From the NCBI RefSeq assembly GCF_900116645.1, contig NZ_FPBO01000002.1, forward strand, positions 248,001 through 312,000: DNA of 64,000 nt. Reading direction: 5' to 3'. This document shows, one piece after another, positions 20,044 through 29,190 of the stretch (positions are counted from its first letter, which is position 1; the number at the start of each line of letters is the position of its first letter). Both the position numbers and the translations under genes were made by a program. A model generated the notes under the pieces. That model made no database searches. It had not been told where the DNA came from and saw only the letters and a program-made list of their open reading frames with translations. Origin of the DNA: Pseudoduganella namucuonensis (GTDB lineage: Bacteria > Pseudomonadota > Gammaproteobacteria > Burkholderiales > Burkholderiaceae_D).

Positions 20044-21258
20044 CTACCTCCACATGGTGTAAGCCGCCGCCGCGGCGCCCGCCAACAGAACCCAAAGCCA
20101 CCTTTTCGCCGGCGCCCCGGTCTTGGCCGGCACCGCGGACCGGTCCGCCGCCATGTCGGCCGTTGCCTGCAACAGGCGCGCCTCGAACGCCGAAAAGAAA
20201 CCCTTGGCGACCTGCGCCGACACGGCTTCGATCAAGCGCGGCCCCACCTTGGCCAAGGCTCCCCTGACCTCGGCCTGGAGCGCGTAGCGCACGCGCGTCT
20301 GCCTGCCCTCTTCGATCAAGGAGATGTTGGCCGAACCCCTGGTGCCCCCCTCCCCCTCGAACGACAGCACATAACCGCTTGGAATCCGCATATCGCTCAC
20401 CTGGAATGTGCTCTTGAAGCGCGCGCCGACCGGGCCGATGCCCAGAGCCAGCACGGCCACCAGCGTGTCCGCCCGCAGATGTTCCAGCGACTCGCATCCG
20501 ACGATGCAGGACTTGAGCACATCGGCATTGTTCATCGCGTTGAAAGTCGCAAATATCGGCGCCGGAAACACTCTTTCCCCAACCAGCTGGATCGGCGTGG
20601 CGGCGACGGCCGGGCGCGGTTTGGCCGGCGCCCCGGTCTGGGCGAAAACGTTCGGCTGATCCACCGCCGCCGCGGCCGATAACGGCGGCAACCGCGCGCC
20701 GGCCGCCGGCAAGGAATGCGCGACGACCTTCGGCGCGGCGGCCCCGGCCAGGCGCGATGTCGCCGGCGCCCCGGCCTTGCCGAGGACGGCGGGCTGATAC
20801 GCCGCCGCTTCGACGCTGGCCGGCTGCAACTGGACTTCGAAGGCGGCGAAGAAGTCCTCCGTGATCTTCGCCGCGGCGGCATCGATCAGCCGCGATCCGA
20901 CCTGGGCCAGGCGGCCGCCCACCTGGGCACGGGCCGCATAGCGCAGCAGCGTCTGATCCCCCTGTTCCGTGAGCGAGACGTCCGCCGCTCCCTTGCCGAA
21001 ACCGGCGATGCCGCCCTGTCCCTCGAAGGACACCACGTAGCTGTGTGGCGGATTCATGTCGCTCAATGTCAACGTGCCCTTGAAGCGCGCCTTGACAGGT
21101 CCTATTTTCAAAGCCACCTGGGCGGCCAGCATGTTCGCCTGCACATGGTCCAGCGACTCGCATCCCGCAATGCAGGACTTGAGCACCTCGGCATCGTTCA
21201 GCGCCGCCCAGGTTGCCGAAATCGGCGCCGGTATCAGCTTTTCCCCAATAAGTTCCAT
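20044..21258 (-). CDS. Tandem CoxG (SRPBCC) protein with C-terminal membrane anchor
   Basis: 404 residues. Two full CoxG domains are visible: 1-145 (ELIGEKLIPAPISATWAALND...) and 223-365 (QLVGERVFPAPIFATFNAMNN...), both with the block VLKSCI(A/V)GCESL. The second has a short deletion in the GxGG loop. Pro/Ala-rich linkers follow each domain and repeat a TGAPAK-like motif, so the duplicated unit was domain plus linker. A hydrophobic helix at about 387-402 ends the protein. Canonical CoxG is a single domain of ~150-200 residues thought to help attach CO-dehydrogenase-type enzymes to the membrane. ATG 21258 (MELIGEK) matches the family start; an upstream TTG exists. Confidence 0.9.
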   Translation of the reverse strand: MELIGEKLIPAPISATWAALNDAEVLKSCIAGCESLDHVQANMLAAQVALKIGPVKARFKGTLTLSDMNPPHSYVVSFEGQGGIAGFGKGAADVSLTEQGDQTLLRYAARAQVGGRLAQVGSRLIDAAAAKITEDFFAAFEVQLQPASVEAAAYQPAVLGKAGAPATSRLAGAAAPKVVAHSLPAAGARLPPLSAAAAVDQPNVFAQTGAPAKPRPAVAATPIQLVGERVFPAPIFATFNAMNNADVLKSCIVGCESLEHLRADTLVAVLALGIGPVGARFKSTFQVSDMRIPSGYVLSFEGEGGTRGSANISLIEEGRQTRVRYALQAEVRGALAKVGPRLIEAVSAQVAKGFFSAFEARLLQATADMAADRSAVPAKTGAPAKRWLWVLLAGAAAAAYTMWR

Positions 21259-21305
21259 ACATCCAAGCCCGAGGGCCCCAAAAAAGTGATTGATCAAACG
21301 GAATC

Positions 21306-21968
21306 TTATTTACTGACTTCCATCAACAGGTTCTTCAACGCGACGTCGAGTTTCACGGCGACGCCGTCGATCACGGCGTCGCCGAACAGCCCGAACATCG
21401 AAGAAGGTTTGTCGTATTCGAACAATGCGGTACCGTCGGCTCCCTCGTACAGCACCACACGGATGGGTGCGTAGAGACCCGCGGCCAGATTGTGTTTGTT
21501 CATGGAGGCGGCTGTCAGGACATTGCCAATACCGTAACCCACGGCTTTCCGGGGGGCTCCCTCCAGGGAAAGCGCGAGGCCATGGTCCAGCGAATACAGT
21601 ATCGACAGCCCCGTGGGCGCCGCCAATTGCTCCAGCTCGGCGCGCGCGCCGGCCATGTCCCCCTTCATCACGAATGGCATCACCCGCTCGATCCGGAACG
21701 GCTGAATCCGTGATTCAAGCGCGGTCCTCACTTCGTCGAATGACCGTTTCGACGTGATACGGATATGTTCCACCGTCAAGGGCCGCATGCTCGCGCGCGC
21801 ATCCGCGCCGGCGTCCGCGGCAAGACTTTGGCCCGCCAACAGCGCTCCGCTCGCCAGCCCCAGCAGCGCGCCCCTTGCCGATGCCAGGGGCACGCGCCGC
21901 AGGCGGCTTCGCGCGTTCAAGATCGATTTCAGCGGATTGCCCATGGTCTTCGCTCCGTTTGTCGTCAT
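21306..21968 (-). CDS. Exported DUF302 domain protein
   Basis: 220 residues. N-terminal basic stretch (SRLRRVPLASARG) followed by a hydrophobic segment and AGQSLAADA looks like a signal peptide. The DUF302 domain follows (SFDEVRTALESRI... GDMAGARAELEQL... PIRVVLYEGADGTALFEYDKPSSMFGLFG). Start ATG 21968 has GAGGAGA at proper spacing; a second Met (MGNPLK) lies eight residues later. It lies 22 bases after the CoxM-like gene and 47 before the CoxG-like gene. The role of DUF302 proteins is not known, and this gene is not a usual part of cox operons. Confidence 0.85.
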   Translation of the reverse strand: MTTNGAKTMGNPLKSILNARSRLRRVPLASARGALLGLASGALLAGQSLAADAGADARASMRPLTVEHIRITSKRSFDEVRTALESRIQPFRIERVMPFVMKGDMAGARAELEQLAAPTGLSILYSLDHGLALSLEGAPRKAVGYGIGNVLTAASMNKHNLAAGLYAPIRVVLYEGADGTALFEYDKPSSMFGLFGDAVIDGVAVKLDVALKNLLMEVSK

Positions 21969-21990
21969 TGCCGTCTCCTCGTCTTTTCGA

Positions 21991-22848
21991 TTATTCAGTG
22001 GCAAGCGCATCGGCCAGCGCGCGGCGCAACATCGTCCGGCCGAGCTGGGTGCGGTAGCCGGCGTCGGCGAAGCGGTCCTCCAGCGGAGACACCCCGTCGA
22101 ACGCCAGGTCGAGCAAGCGCTCCGTCCGGTCCGGCTGGCCGGCATATCCCGCCAACGCGGCCTCGGCCAGGCGCGCGCGGAAGGCATGCTCGGCAAAGCC
22201 GGTCACCGCGATGCGCCCGCCGCCGCACCGGCCCGACTCGAACTCCAGCACCACGGCCACGCCGGCGACGGCGTAGCCCGAGGCCGGATGGCGGAACTTG
22301 CGGTAGGCCATGCGCCGGCCTGGCGCCACCGGAATGCGCACGCGCACGAGGAGCTCATCGGGCCCGAGATCGGTTTCGAACAGGCCCTTGAAGAAGGCGT
22401 CGGCCGGAATCGAACGCGAACCTTGCGGCCCGGTCACATCGATCGTGGCCTCGAGGGCCAGCATGGCGGCCGGCCAATCGGCCGACGGATCGGCGTGCGC
22501 CAGCGCGCCGCCGATGGTGCCGCGATTGCGCACGGGCGGGTCCGCGATCAGGTGCGCCGTGGCGGGAATCAGCGGCAGCGCCCTGGCCACTTCGGCGTGG
22601 TGTTCCAGCTGGGCGTGGGTGGTGGCGGCGCCGATGACGACTTCGTCCGCGCCGACGCTGATGCCTTGCAGTTCGGCAAGCGCGCTGATGTCGATCAAGG
22701 TCGACGGCGCGGCCAGGCGCAGCTTCATCATGGGCAGCAGGGAATGGCCGCCGCTCATCAGCTTGGCGCCCTCGCCCCCCTGGGCGAGCTGGCCAAGCGC
22801 CTCGGCCACGCTGCCGGGTCGTACGTAATCGAAAGCACTGGGGATCAT
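21991..22848 (-). CDS. Molybdenum hydroxylase, FAD-binding medium subunit (CoxM-like)
   Basis: 285 residues, normal for the family. FAD-binding motifs are SGGHSLLP (about 32-39) and TIGGALAHADPSADWPA (about 111-127), followed by the C-terminal CO_deh_flav_C domain. Passes electrons from the 2Fe-2S subunit to a quinone or other acceptor. Its ATG overlaps the stop of the large-subunit gene by four bases (ATGA). The order S-L-M is that of form II cox-type operons rather than the M-S-L order of true CO dehydrogenase. Confidence 0.93.
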   Translation of the reverse strand: MIPSAFDYVRPGSVAEALGQLAQGGEGAKLMSGGHSLLPMMKLRLAAPSTLIDISALAELQGISVGADEVVIGAATTHAQLEHHAEVARALPLIPATAHLIADPPVRNRGTIGGALAHADPSADWPAAMLALEATIDVTGPQGSRSIPADAFFKGLFETDLGPDELLVRVRIPVAPGRRMAYRKFRHPASGYAVAGVAVVLEFESGRCGGGRIAVTGFAEHAFRARLAEAALAGYAGQPDRTERLLDLAFDGVSPLEDRFADAGYRTQLGRTMLRRALADALATE

Positions 22849-25238
22849 GGGTTCAGCTCCTTTTGTTCGGCCGCTTGCGCCGCGCGGATGGCGCGCCACA
22901 CCTTGGGCGGCGTCAACGGCATGTCGATGTGGGTGATACCGAAGCTCTTGAGCGCATCGCACACCGCGCTGACGATGGCCGTCGGCGCGCCGACACAGCC
23001 GGCTTCGCCGATCCCCTTGACGCCCAGCGGGTTCACCGGGGTCGGCGTCACCTGGAAGCTGGTGCGCATCGACGGGATCTGTTCGCTTTTAGGCAGCGCG
23101 TAATCGAGCAATGAACCGGTCAGCAGCTGTCCGGTCTCGTCGTAGTCGACGCCCTCGTACAAGGCTTGGCCGATGCCCTGGGCGATGCCGCCATGCATCT
23201 GGCCATGGCACAGCATCGGATTGATCATGTTGCCGACGTCGTCCACCGCGACATAGTCGAGAATCTTCACCTCGCCCGTTTCGATGTCGACCTCCACCAC
23301 GGCGGCGTGGCTGCCGAATGGCGCCACCATGTCTTCGGGCTGGTAAAACACGGTTTCCTCCAGGCCCGGCGCCATGCCCACCGGCAGTCCGTAGCTCACG
23401 TACGCCATGCGCGCGACCTGGCCGAAGCCGACGTAGCGCTCCGGCTGGCCGGCGACACTGAACGTTCCCCGCGCATAGTTGACTTCTTCCGGCTGCGCCT
23501 TGAGCATGCAAGCGGCGATGCGTTGCGCCTTGTCCAGGATTTTCCCCGCCGCCATGTGGGCCGCGGTGCCGCCCACCGCCATGGAGCGCGAATTGAAGGT
23601 GCCGTGCCCGAAGGGCACCCGGTCGGTATCGCCCTGGACGACATCGATATGGTCGAGCGGCAGTTGCAGCGCATCGCCAATGATCTGCGCGTAGCTGGTC
23701 GCGTGTCCGTGGCCCTGCGGCATGGATCCCGAGAACAGCGTGACCTTGCCATCGGAATGCACGCGCAGCAGCGCGCTTTCCCATCCGCCGCGGTCGAATC
23801 CCAGCATTTTGAGCACGGCCGAACTGCCCATGCCAACCAGTTCCATGTAGCAGGTGACGGCAACGCCGATATAGCGCCCCTGGGCCCGCAACTCGGCCTG
23901 CCGCCGGCGCCATTCGTCGTAGCCGATCTCCTTCACCGCGGCCTCGAGACACCCCTCGTAGTTGCCGGTGTCCCACAGGAGTAGCGGGTGGCCGTAAGGC
24001 TTGTAGGGAAACTGATGCGATCGAATCAAGTTGATACGGCGCAGTTCGACCGGGTCCATACCCAATTCGGCGGCGACCGCATCCATCGTTCGTTCGATGA
24101 TGTATGCCGCCTCCGGCCGGCCGGCGCCGCGATAGGCGTCCACCGGCGTGGTGTTGGTCGTCACCAGCCGCATCTCCCCGTCCAGCGCGGGAATGTCGTA
24201 GTTGCCGCAGACGAACGACACCGTGTTGATCGTCGGGATGCCGGTCCCCATGTTCGACAGGTAGGCCCCCAGATTGGCGTACGAGCGCAACTTGATGCCA
24301 AGCACACGGCCGTCTTTCCTGACCGCCGCCTCCACGTTCTCGATATGCGCGCGGCCGTGGGTGGTGGCCATGTGCGCTTCGCTGCGCGTTTCGGTCCAGC
24401 CGACCGGCCGCCCGAAGTGTTTCGCGGCAAACGCGACGAGGATTTCCTCGGCATAGAAGTGCATCTTGCATCCGAAGCCCCCGCCGATGTCGGGCGCGAC
24501 CAGATGGATCTTGTGTTCGGGCCAGCCCAGGGTTTCAGCCAGCCAGCGCTTGGACATGTGCGGCACCTGCGACGGCAGGTAGAACGTCAGCCTGTCGTCC
24601 GCCGTGTCGTAGGCCGCGCGCACGGCCCGCGGTTCGATGGGGCTGGGAATGAGGCGATTGTTGACAAGCCGTACCCGGACGATGTGGTCGGCCAGGCCGG
24701 CCGCCGCCTCGTAGTCGCCGCCGCCGGTCCGGTATACGCTGAGGAGGTTGCCGGGCACGTTGTCGTGCAATTGCGGCGCGCCTTCCCGCACGGCCAGTTC
24801 CTCGTCCACCACGGCGGGCAGCACTTCATAATCGACGGCGATCGCTTCGAGCGCGTCGGCGGCCTGCTGCCGCGTATTGGCGACCAACAGCGCGACCGAT
24901 TCTCCGACATAGCGCACCCGCCCGTCCGCCAGCGGAGGATGGGCCGGGATGTGAACCTCGCCCACCACCCAGTTGGGGCGGATATCGCCGACCTTGCCGC
25001 GCAAGTCGTCATAGGTCAGCACGCCCACCACCCCTTCCATGGCCAAGGCGGCCGACGTGTCGATCGACTTGATCAGCGCGTGGCCGTGGGGCGAGCGCAA
25101 CACCATTGCGCAGGCCAGGCCTTCGATCGCGATATCGTCGGTAAAGCGGCCGCGGCCGGTCAGCAGGCGCGGATCCTCGCGCCGGGTGACGGATTGCCCG
25201 ACCAGGCGGGCGGATGGCAGATCATTCAGCTTGCTCAT
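22845..25238 (-). CDS. Molybdenum hydroxylase large subunit, form II CoxL-like
   Basis: 797 residues. Molybdopterin-binding GGGFGCK at 252-258, active-site loop AYRGAGR at 368-374, a QGHGHATSYAQI block near 508, and the catalytic Glu745 in GIGEAGCVGAP. True aerobic CO dehydrogenases carry AYRCSFR with the Cys that binds copper; that Cys is absent here, so CO oxidation is unlikely. The enzyme should hydroxylate or oxidise an organic substrate (aldehyde, heteroaromatic ring or acyl derivative) with water as oxygen source. Start [15 protein letters not shown] overlaps the small-subunit stop by one base (TAATG). Confidence 0.93.
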   Translation of the reverse strand: MSKLNDLPSARLVGQSVTRREDPRLLTGRGRFTDDIAIEGLACAMVLRSPHGHALIKSIDTSAALAMEGVVGVLTYDDLRGKVGDIRPNWVVGEVHIPAHPPLADGRVRYVGESVALLVANTRQQAADALEAIAVDYEVLPAVVDEELAVREGAPQLHDNVPGNLLSVYRTGGGDYEAAAGLADHIVRVRLVNNRLIPSPIEPRAVRAAYDTADDRLTFYLPSQVPHMSKRWLAETLGWPEHKIHLVAPDIGGGFGCKMHFYAEEILVAFAAKHFGRPVGWTETRSEAHMATTHGRAHIENVEAAVRKDGRVLGIKLRSYANLGAYLSNMGTGIPTINTVSFVCGNYDIPALDGEMRLVTTNTTPVDAYRGAGRPEAAYIIERTMDAVAAELGMDPVELRRINLIRSHQFPYKPYGHPLLLWDTGNYEGCLEAAVKEIGYDEWRRRQAELRAQGRYIGVAVTCYMELVGMGSSAVLKMLGFDRGGWESALLRVHSDGKVTLFSGSMPQGHGHATSYAQIIGDALQLPLDHIDVVQGDTDRVPFGHGTFNSRSMAVGGTAAHMAAGKILDKAQRIAACMLKAQPEEVNYARGTFSVAGQPERYVGFGQVARMAYVSYGLPVGMAPGLEETVFYQPEDMVAPFGSHAAVVEVDIETGEVKILDYVAVDDVGNMINPMLCHGQMHGGIAQGIGQALYEGVDYDETGQLLTGSLLDYALPKSEQIPSMRTSFQVTPTPVNPLGVKGIGEAGCVGAPTAIVSAVCDALKSFGITHIDMPLTPPKVWRAIRAAQAAEQKELNP

Positions 25239-25744
25239 TACAGACCCTCCTTCGAATCGCCAGAAGCGCCGGCCGTCTGGTTCCCGCGGCTTGCCGCCAG
25301 CAGGACCGCGTTGACAATGTTCTGATACCCGGTGCAACGGCACAGGTTGCCGTGCAGGGCTTCGCGCACCTGCTCTTCGGTCGGGTTGGGGACCCGGTCC
25401 AGCAAGGCCTGCCCCGCGAAGACCATGCCCGGCGTGCAAAAGCCGCATTGCAGCCCGTGCGCCTCCATGAAAGCTTGCTGCAGCGGCGTCAACTCTTTCG
25501 GCGTGCCCAGCCCCTCGATCGTGGTGACGTCGTGGCCTTGCGCCTGAACCGCCAGCACCGTGCAGGACTTGGCCGTCCCGCCATCAATCCGCACCAGACA
25601 GGCCCCGCATTGCGAGGTGTCGCAGCCTATGTGCGTCCCCGTCCCCACATGGTCCCGCAGAAAATGCACCAGCAGCTCGCGCGGCTCGATCTCGGCGGTC
25701 ACCGGCGCGCCGTTGACGGCAATCGTCACTTTTCGCAGCGTCAT
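25238..25744 (-). CDS. Molybdenum hydroxylase, 2Fe-2S small subunit (CoxS-like)
   Basis: 168 residues. The first plant-type cluster is bound by Cys41, 46, 49 and 61 ([10 protein letters not shown]...SC), the second by Cys100, 103, 135 and 137 (QCGFC...LCRC). All eight ligands are present. Transfers electrons from the molybdenum centre to the FAD subunit. ATG 25744 overlaps the fumarylacetoacetase stop (ATGA). The last ~20 residues are a low-complexity tail ([15 protein letters not shown]). Confidence 0.94.
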   Translation of the reverse strand: MTLRKVTIAVNGAPVTAEIEPRELLVHFLRDHVGTGTHIGCDTSQCGACLVRIDGGTAKSCTVLAVQAQGHDVTTIEGLGTPKELTPLQQAFMEAHGLQCGFCTPGMVFAGQALLDRVPNPTEEQVREALHGNLCRCTGYQNIVNAVLLAASRGNQTAGASGDSKEGL

Positions 25745-27057
25745 TTCATCTCCTTCAAAATTTGCGCCTTGCACTCGCCGAATCCGATCGACCGGTAGCC
25801 ATCCCGATGGCACACACCGCGCAGCCATATGATGTCGCCGTTTTCAAGGAACAGGCGCGTTTCCCCCGAAGGCAAGCGCATCGGCTCCTTGCCCCCGGCA
25901 TTGAACTCGACCAGGCAGCCGCTGTTCTCGCGCTCGGGGCCGGAGACGGTCCCGCTGGACAACAAGTCGCCGGTCTGCAGGTTGCATCCGTTGCTGGCCT
26001 GATGCGTCAGCATCTGCGTCAGCGTCCAGTATTGATCCTCGAACCGCGGCTGCGACAGCAGCACCGGGTCCATGCCATTGTCCCGCATGGCCTGCGTCTG
26101 CAACAGCACTTGCAGCGCGATCGAGATGCCGCCCCGGGCCGCATGCGCGGGCGAGGTCAGCCCCGCCGGCAGCGCCGGCTCGTCTTCGCCCCGCGTCGGC
26201 GCCGCCACGCGAAATGGCGCCAGCGCGTCCAGCGTGACGACCCAGGGCGACACGCTGGTCATGAAGCTCTTGGCGAGGAAGGGCCCCAATGGATAACTTT
26301 CCCAAATCTGGATATCGCGCGCCGACCAGTCATTGACCAGGCATAAGCCGAACATGTGGCTCTCGGCATCGTCGATCGAAATCGTCGCGCCCAATGGATT
26401 GCCGCCCCCGACAAAGCATCCCACCTCGAGTTCGAAGTCGAGCCATTGGGTCGGCGCGTAGCCCTGCCCCGCGGCCGCGGAGGCGCCGGTTTGTCCGCGC
26501 GGCCGGACGCACGGCGTTCCACTCACGACCACGCTGGAGGCGCGGCCGTGGTAGCCAATCGGCATGTGCCTGAAATTGGGCGCCACCGGCATGTCGGGCC
26601 GCGACAGCTCCCCGGTGCGGCGGGCGTGATGGATCGACGTGAAGAAGTCCGTGAAGTCCCCGATACGCGCAGGCAGATGCATGCGCGCGCCGCTCATCGG
26701 CACCAGGCAGCGGGCTGCCGGGGCGATGTTGGCGTTGCTGACGTGCAAGAGTTCGAATACGGCGCGCCGCAACGCCAGCCTGGCGCCCGGGCCACGCGAC
26801 ATCAGCAGGTTGAGGCTGTCGCTGTGCAGCGCGGCGGCATGGCTTTCAAGGCCCGGCAACAGGCCGCCGTCCAAAGCCGCCGCCAAATCCAGGATCTGAT
26901 CCCCGATCGCGGCGCCGATCCGGCCGGCCGCTGCCGCTCCCGAAGAAAAGACCCCAAGCGGAAGATTCTGGATGGGAAACTCGGCGCCCGGCTCATTGGC
27001 ACTGCTCACCCAACTTTGCGCGCGCGGGTCATGTGTGTGGTCGGTTTTCGTGCTCAT
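25741..27057 (-). CDS. Fumarylacetoacetase (FAH)
   Basis: 438 residues with both the SH3-like N-terminal domain and the FAH fold. Metal ligands by comparison with the mammalian enzyme are Asp137 (DFTDFF), Glu209 and Glu211 (LDFELEVG), and Asp243 (NDWSARDIQ). The catalytic-base His is H144 (SIHHAR). The enzyme normally splits 4-fumarylacetoacetate to fumarate and acetoacetate at the end of the homogentisate route. No homogentisate dioxygenase or maleylacetoacetate isomerase is in the window, so either they lie elsewhere or it acts on a related acylpyruvate/diketo acid. Sits between the CoA-transferase (17 bases) and the hydroxylase small subunit (overlap). Confidence 0.92.
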   Translation of the reverse strand: MSTKTDHTHDPRAQSWVSSANEPGAEFPIQNLPLGVFSSGAAAAGRIGAAIGDQILDLAAALDGGLLPGLESHAAALHSDSLNLLMSRGPGARLALRRAVFELLHVSNANIAPAARCLVPMSGARMHLPARIGDFTDFFTSIHHARRTGELSRPDMPVAPNFRHMPIGYHGRASSVVVSGTPCVRPRGQTGASAAAGQGYAPTQWLDFELEVGCFVGGGNPLGATISIDDAESHMFGLCLVNDWSARDIQIWESYPLGPFLAKSFMTSVSPWVVTLDALAPFRVAAPTRGEDEPALPAGLTSPAHAARGGISIALQVLLQTQAMRDNGMDPVLLSQPRFEDQYWTLTQMLTHQASNGCNLQTGDLLSSGTVSGPERENSGCLVEFNAGGKEPMRLPSGETRLFLENGDIIWLRGVCHRDGYRSIGFGECKAQILKEMK

Positions 27058-27074
27058 GGCGTTCCCGGCGGCGG

Positions 27075-28367
27075 CTATGCGGCGACAACGCCCGCGTCCG
27101 CCGTGCTGGCCCGGTCCGCGGATTGCGCTGGTTGAGGAACCGGAACGACCGGACTCGAACGCTGATGCTCGACCAGCATGCCGGAGGTCTTCAGCGCGTC
27201 GATTTCCTGCGCGCTCATGCCGAGGCCGGCAAACACTTCGGCATTGTGCTCGCCGCGGAAAGCGGGCAAGCCGGGCGGATCCAGCGTGTCTTCCGAGAAG
27301 CGCCATGGACGGCCATGCAGGCGATACGTGCCGCCGCGCCGGTCCGGAACGTCGTGCACAGCGCCCCAGTATGCGGCCCATTCGGTTTCCGCAAGCTCCT
27401 TCATGGTGCGGATTTCACCCATCGCGATCTTGGACTCGTCCAACTGCGCGTCGAGCGACTTCATGTCGCGGAACGTCAGCATCCAGGTTTGGATGATCTC
27501 GTGCAGGGCGTCGTAATTTTGGGAGCGCAGCGCCGCGGTGGCGAAACGCGGGTCGCTGGCAAGCTCGACCCGGCGCATGGCCATCAGGTACTGGGGAAAG
27601 GTCAGGCTGCTGACCAGGCTCGCCGGCGTCAGGAAGCGCTCGCCGCCCGGGCCCACCCAGAACGCGCCGTCGGTGGCGCCCAGCACCGCCGGTTCGGCGC
27701 CGGTGTCGACACCGGCCAGGTCGACGTGCGCGCGCTCGTTGATCGCCAGCATGACCGCCGCCATGGCCACGTCGATGTACTGGCCGCGGCCCGTGGTCGC
27801 GCGCCGCTGTACCGCCGCCAGTACGCCTATCGTCGCTTGCAATCCGGCGTAGACGTCCGCGTGCGACAGCGGGTCCGGCCGCCACCGGGTCAAATTGTCG
27901 CCGTAGTGGCGGAGGGTATTGTGCGTGAAGCCCGTCTCGGCCTGCACCGTCGGCGCGTAGGCCATGCGCGAGGCCCACGGGCCGCCCTGGCCGTAACCGG
28001 AGATCGACACGTAGATCAGGCGCGGATTGTGGCGCGACAGCGCTTCATAGTCGAGCCCGAAGAACTTGAGCGTGCCGGCGCGGAAATTCTCGACGAAGAT
28101 GTCCGCGTCTTCGCACAGTTTGAAGATCAGCTCGCGCGCGCCGGGCACGTTCAGATCGATGCTGACATTGCGCTTGCCCACGTTCTGCTGCGCGTAGTAG
28201 CCGGACATGCCATCATCAAACGGGAAGGAAAAGCGCGAGACGTCGGGCCGCGGCGGCTCGACCTTGATCACCTCCGCTCCCAGATCGCCCAGGGTGCGGG
28301 CGCACAGGGGGCCCGCCAGCACGCGGGACAAGTCGACGACCTTCAGGCCTTGCAGTGGTCCAGACAT
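27075..28367 (-). CDS. CoA-transferase family III (CaiB/BaiF/Frc)
   Basis: 430 residues. Begins GPLQGLKVVDLSRVLAGPLCARTLGDLGAEVIKVEPP, the family's first block; the catalytic Asp171 is in LSHADVYAGLQATIGVLAAV. Such enzymes move CoA between acids, or act as acyl-CoA racemases. It lies 2 bases after the enoyl-CoA hydratase stop, and a GTG three codons upstream of the chosen ATG could also start it. Likely activates a pathway acid using another acyl-CoA. Substrate cannot be told from sequence. Confidence 0.9.
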   Translation of the reverse strand: MSGPLQGLKVVDLSRVLAGPLCARTLGDLGAEVIKVEPPRPDVSRFSFPFDDGMSGYYAQQNVGKRNVSIDLNVPGARELIFKLCEDADIFVENFRAGTLKFFGLDYEALSRHNPRLIYVSISGYGQGGPWASRMAYAPTVQAETGFTHNTLRHYGDNLTRWRPDPLSHADVYAGLQATIGVLAAVQRRATTGRGQYIDVAMAAVMLAINERAHVDLAGVDTGAEPAVLGATDGAFWVGPGGERFLTPASLVSSLTFPQYLMAMRRVELASDPRFATAALRSQNYDALHEIIQTWMLTFRDMKSLDAQLDESKIAMGEIRTMKELAETEWAAYWGAVHDVPDRRGGTYRLHGRPWRFSEDTLDPPGLPAFRGEHNAEVFAGLGMSAQEIDALKTSGMLVEHQRSSPVVPVPQPAQSADRASTADAGVVAA

Positions 28368-28369
28368 GG

Positions 28370-29164
28370 TCAGCACCCCTCGAACTTGGTCAAGCCGGGG
28401 CCTTGCGCCAGGAAGGAGGCGAGTCCGGCCTTGACGTCCTTGGAGGCCCAGATGGGCTTCTGCAACTCGGCCATGGCCAGATCGGCCGCCTCGACGCCTT
28501 CGTTGGCGGCAATGGCCGCGATCTTCTTGGTCGCGGCATGGGCGACGGTCGGTCCGTTCGCGAGTTCCGTGGCCACGCCCAGGGCGACGGTGTCGAGGCG
28601 GTCGTCGGGCACCACCAGATTGATCAGCCCCCAGCGCTCCAGGGTTTCGGCGTCATAGCGGCGGCCCAGCATCGACATTTCCTTGGCCCGCGCCAAGCCG
28701 ATGCGCTGCACCTGCCGCTGAATGCCCCCCATGAGCGGGTGCAAGCCCAGCGCGCTTTCGACCGAGCCCAACTTCGCCGACGCGGCGGCCACGACGTAGT
28801 CGGAAGCCAGCGCCAATTCGAGTCCGCCGCCAAGGCAGGCGCCACGAACGCTTGCCACGATCGGGATCGGCAGCGCCTCGAAAGCCTGCAGGAGATCCAG
28901 CACGCCCAACTCCATCGCGGGGGCGGCTTTCCCGGTGGTGGCTTCCTCGATCAGGGCGTCGAACAGCGTGACGTCGGCGCCGGCGCAAAAGTTCCTCAGG
29001 TTGCTTCGGAGCACAATCGCACGCCCGCCCTGCTCGACCGCCTCCCGCATCGCCGCGACCAAGGGGGTGAGCAGCCTTGGCCCCATGATGTTGTGCGGAT
29101 TGGAATTCATCGATAGCACGATCACATTCCCGTGCCGCTCCTTGAGGATAACATCGTCATTCAT
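28370..29164 (-). CDS. Enoyl-CoA hydratase/isomerase (crotonase) family protein
   Basis: 264 residues. The oxyanion loop NFCAGADVTLFDAL and GACLGGGLELALASD are present, and both Glu residues of true hydratases fall in place: Glu136 (VESALGLHP) and Glu162 (KEMSMLG). First gene of the minus-strand run, with AGGAGAT before the ATG. A perfect palindrome lies 27-41 bases upstream, placing its transcription under likely repressor control. Hydratase activity is probable; related ring-cleaving crotonases look similar, so a C-C hydrolase role is possible. Confidence 0.9.
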   Translation of the reverse strand: MNDDVILKERHGNVIVLSMNSNPHNIMGPRLLTPLVAAMREAVEQGGRAIVLRSNLRNFCAGADVTLFDALIEEATTGKAAPAMELGVLDLLQAFEALPIPIVASVRGACLGGGLELALASDYVVAAASAKLGSVESALGLHPLMGGIQRQVQRIGLARAKEMSMLGRRYDAETLERWGLINLVVPDDRLDTVALGVATELANGPTVAHAATKKIAAIAANEGVEAADLAMAELQKPIWASKDVKAGLASFLAQGPGLTKFEGC

Positions 29165-29190
29165 TACTCATCTCCTATTTTCGCGTCAAT

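Noticed and set aside
22845..25744. True aerobic CO dehydrogenase
   Set aside because: The large subunit has AYRGAGR rather than AYRCSFR and the gene order is S-L-M; both speak for another substrate.
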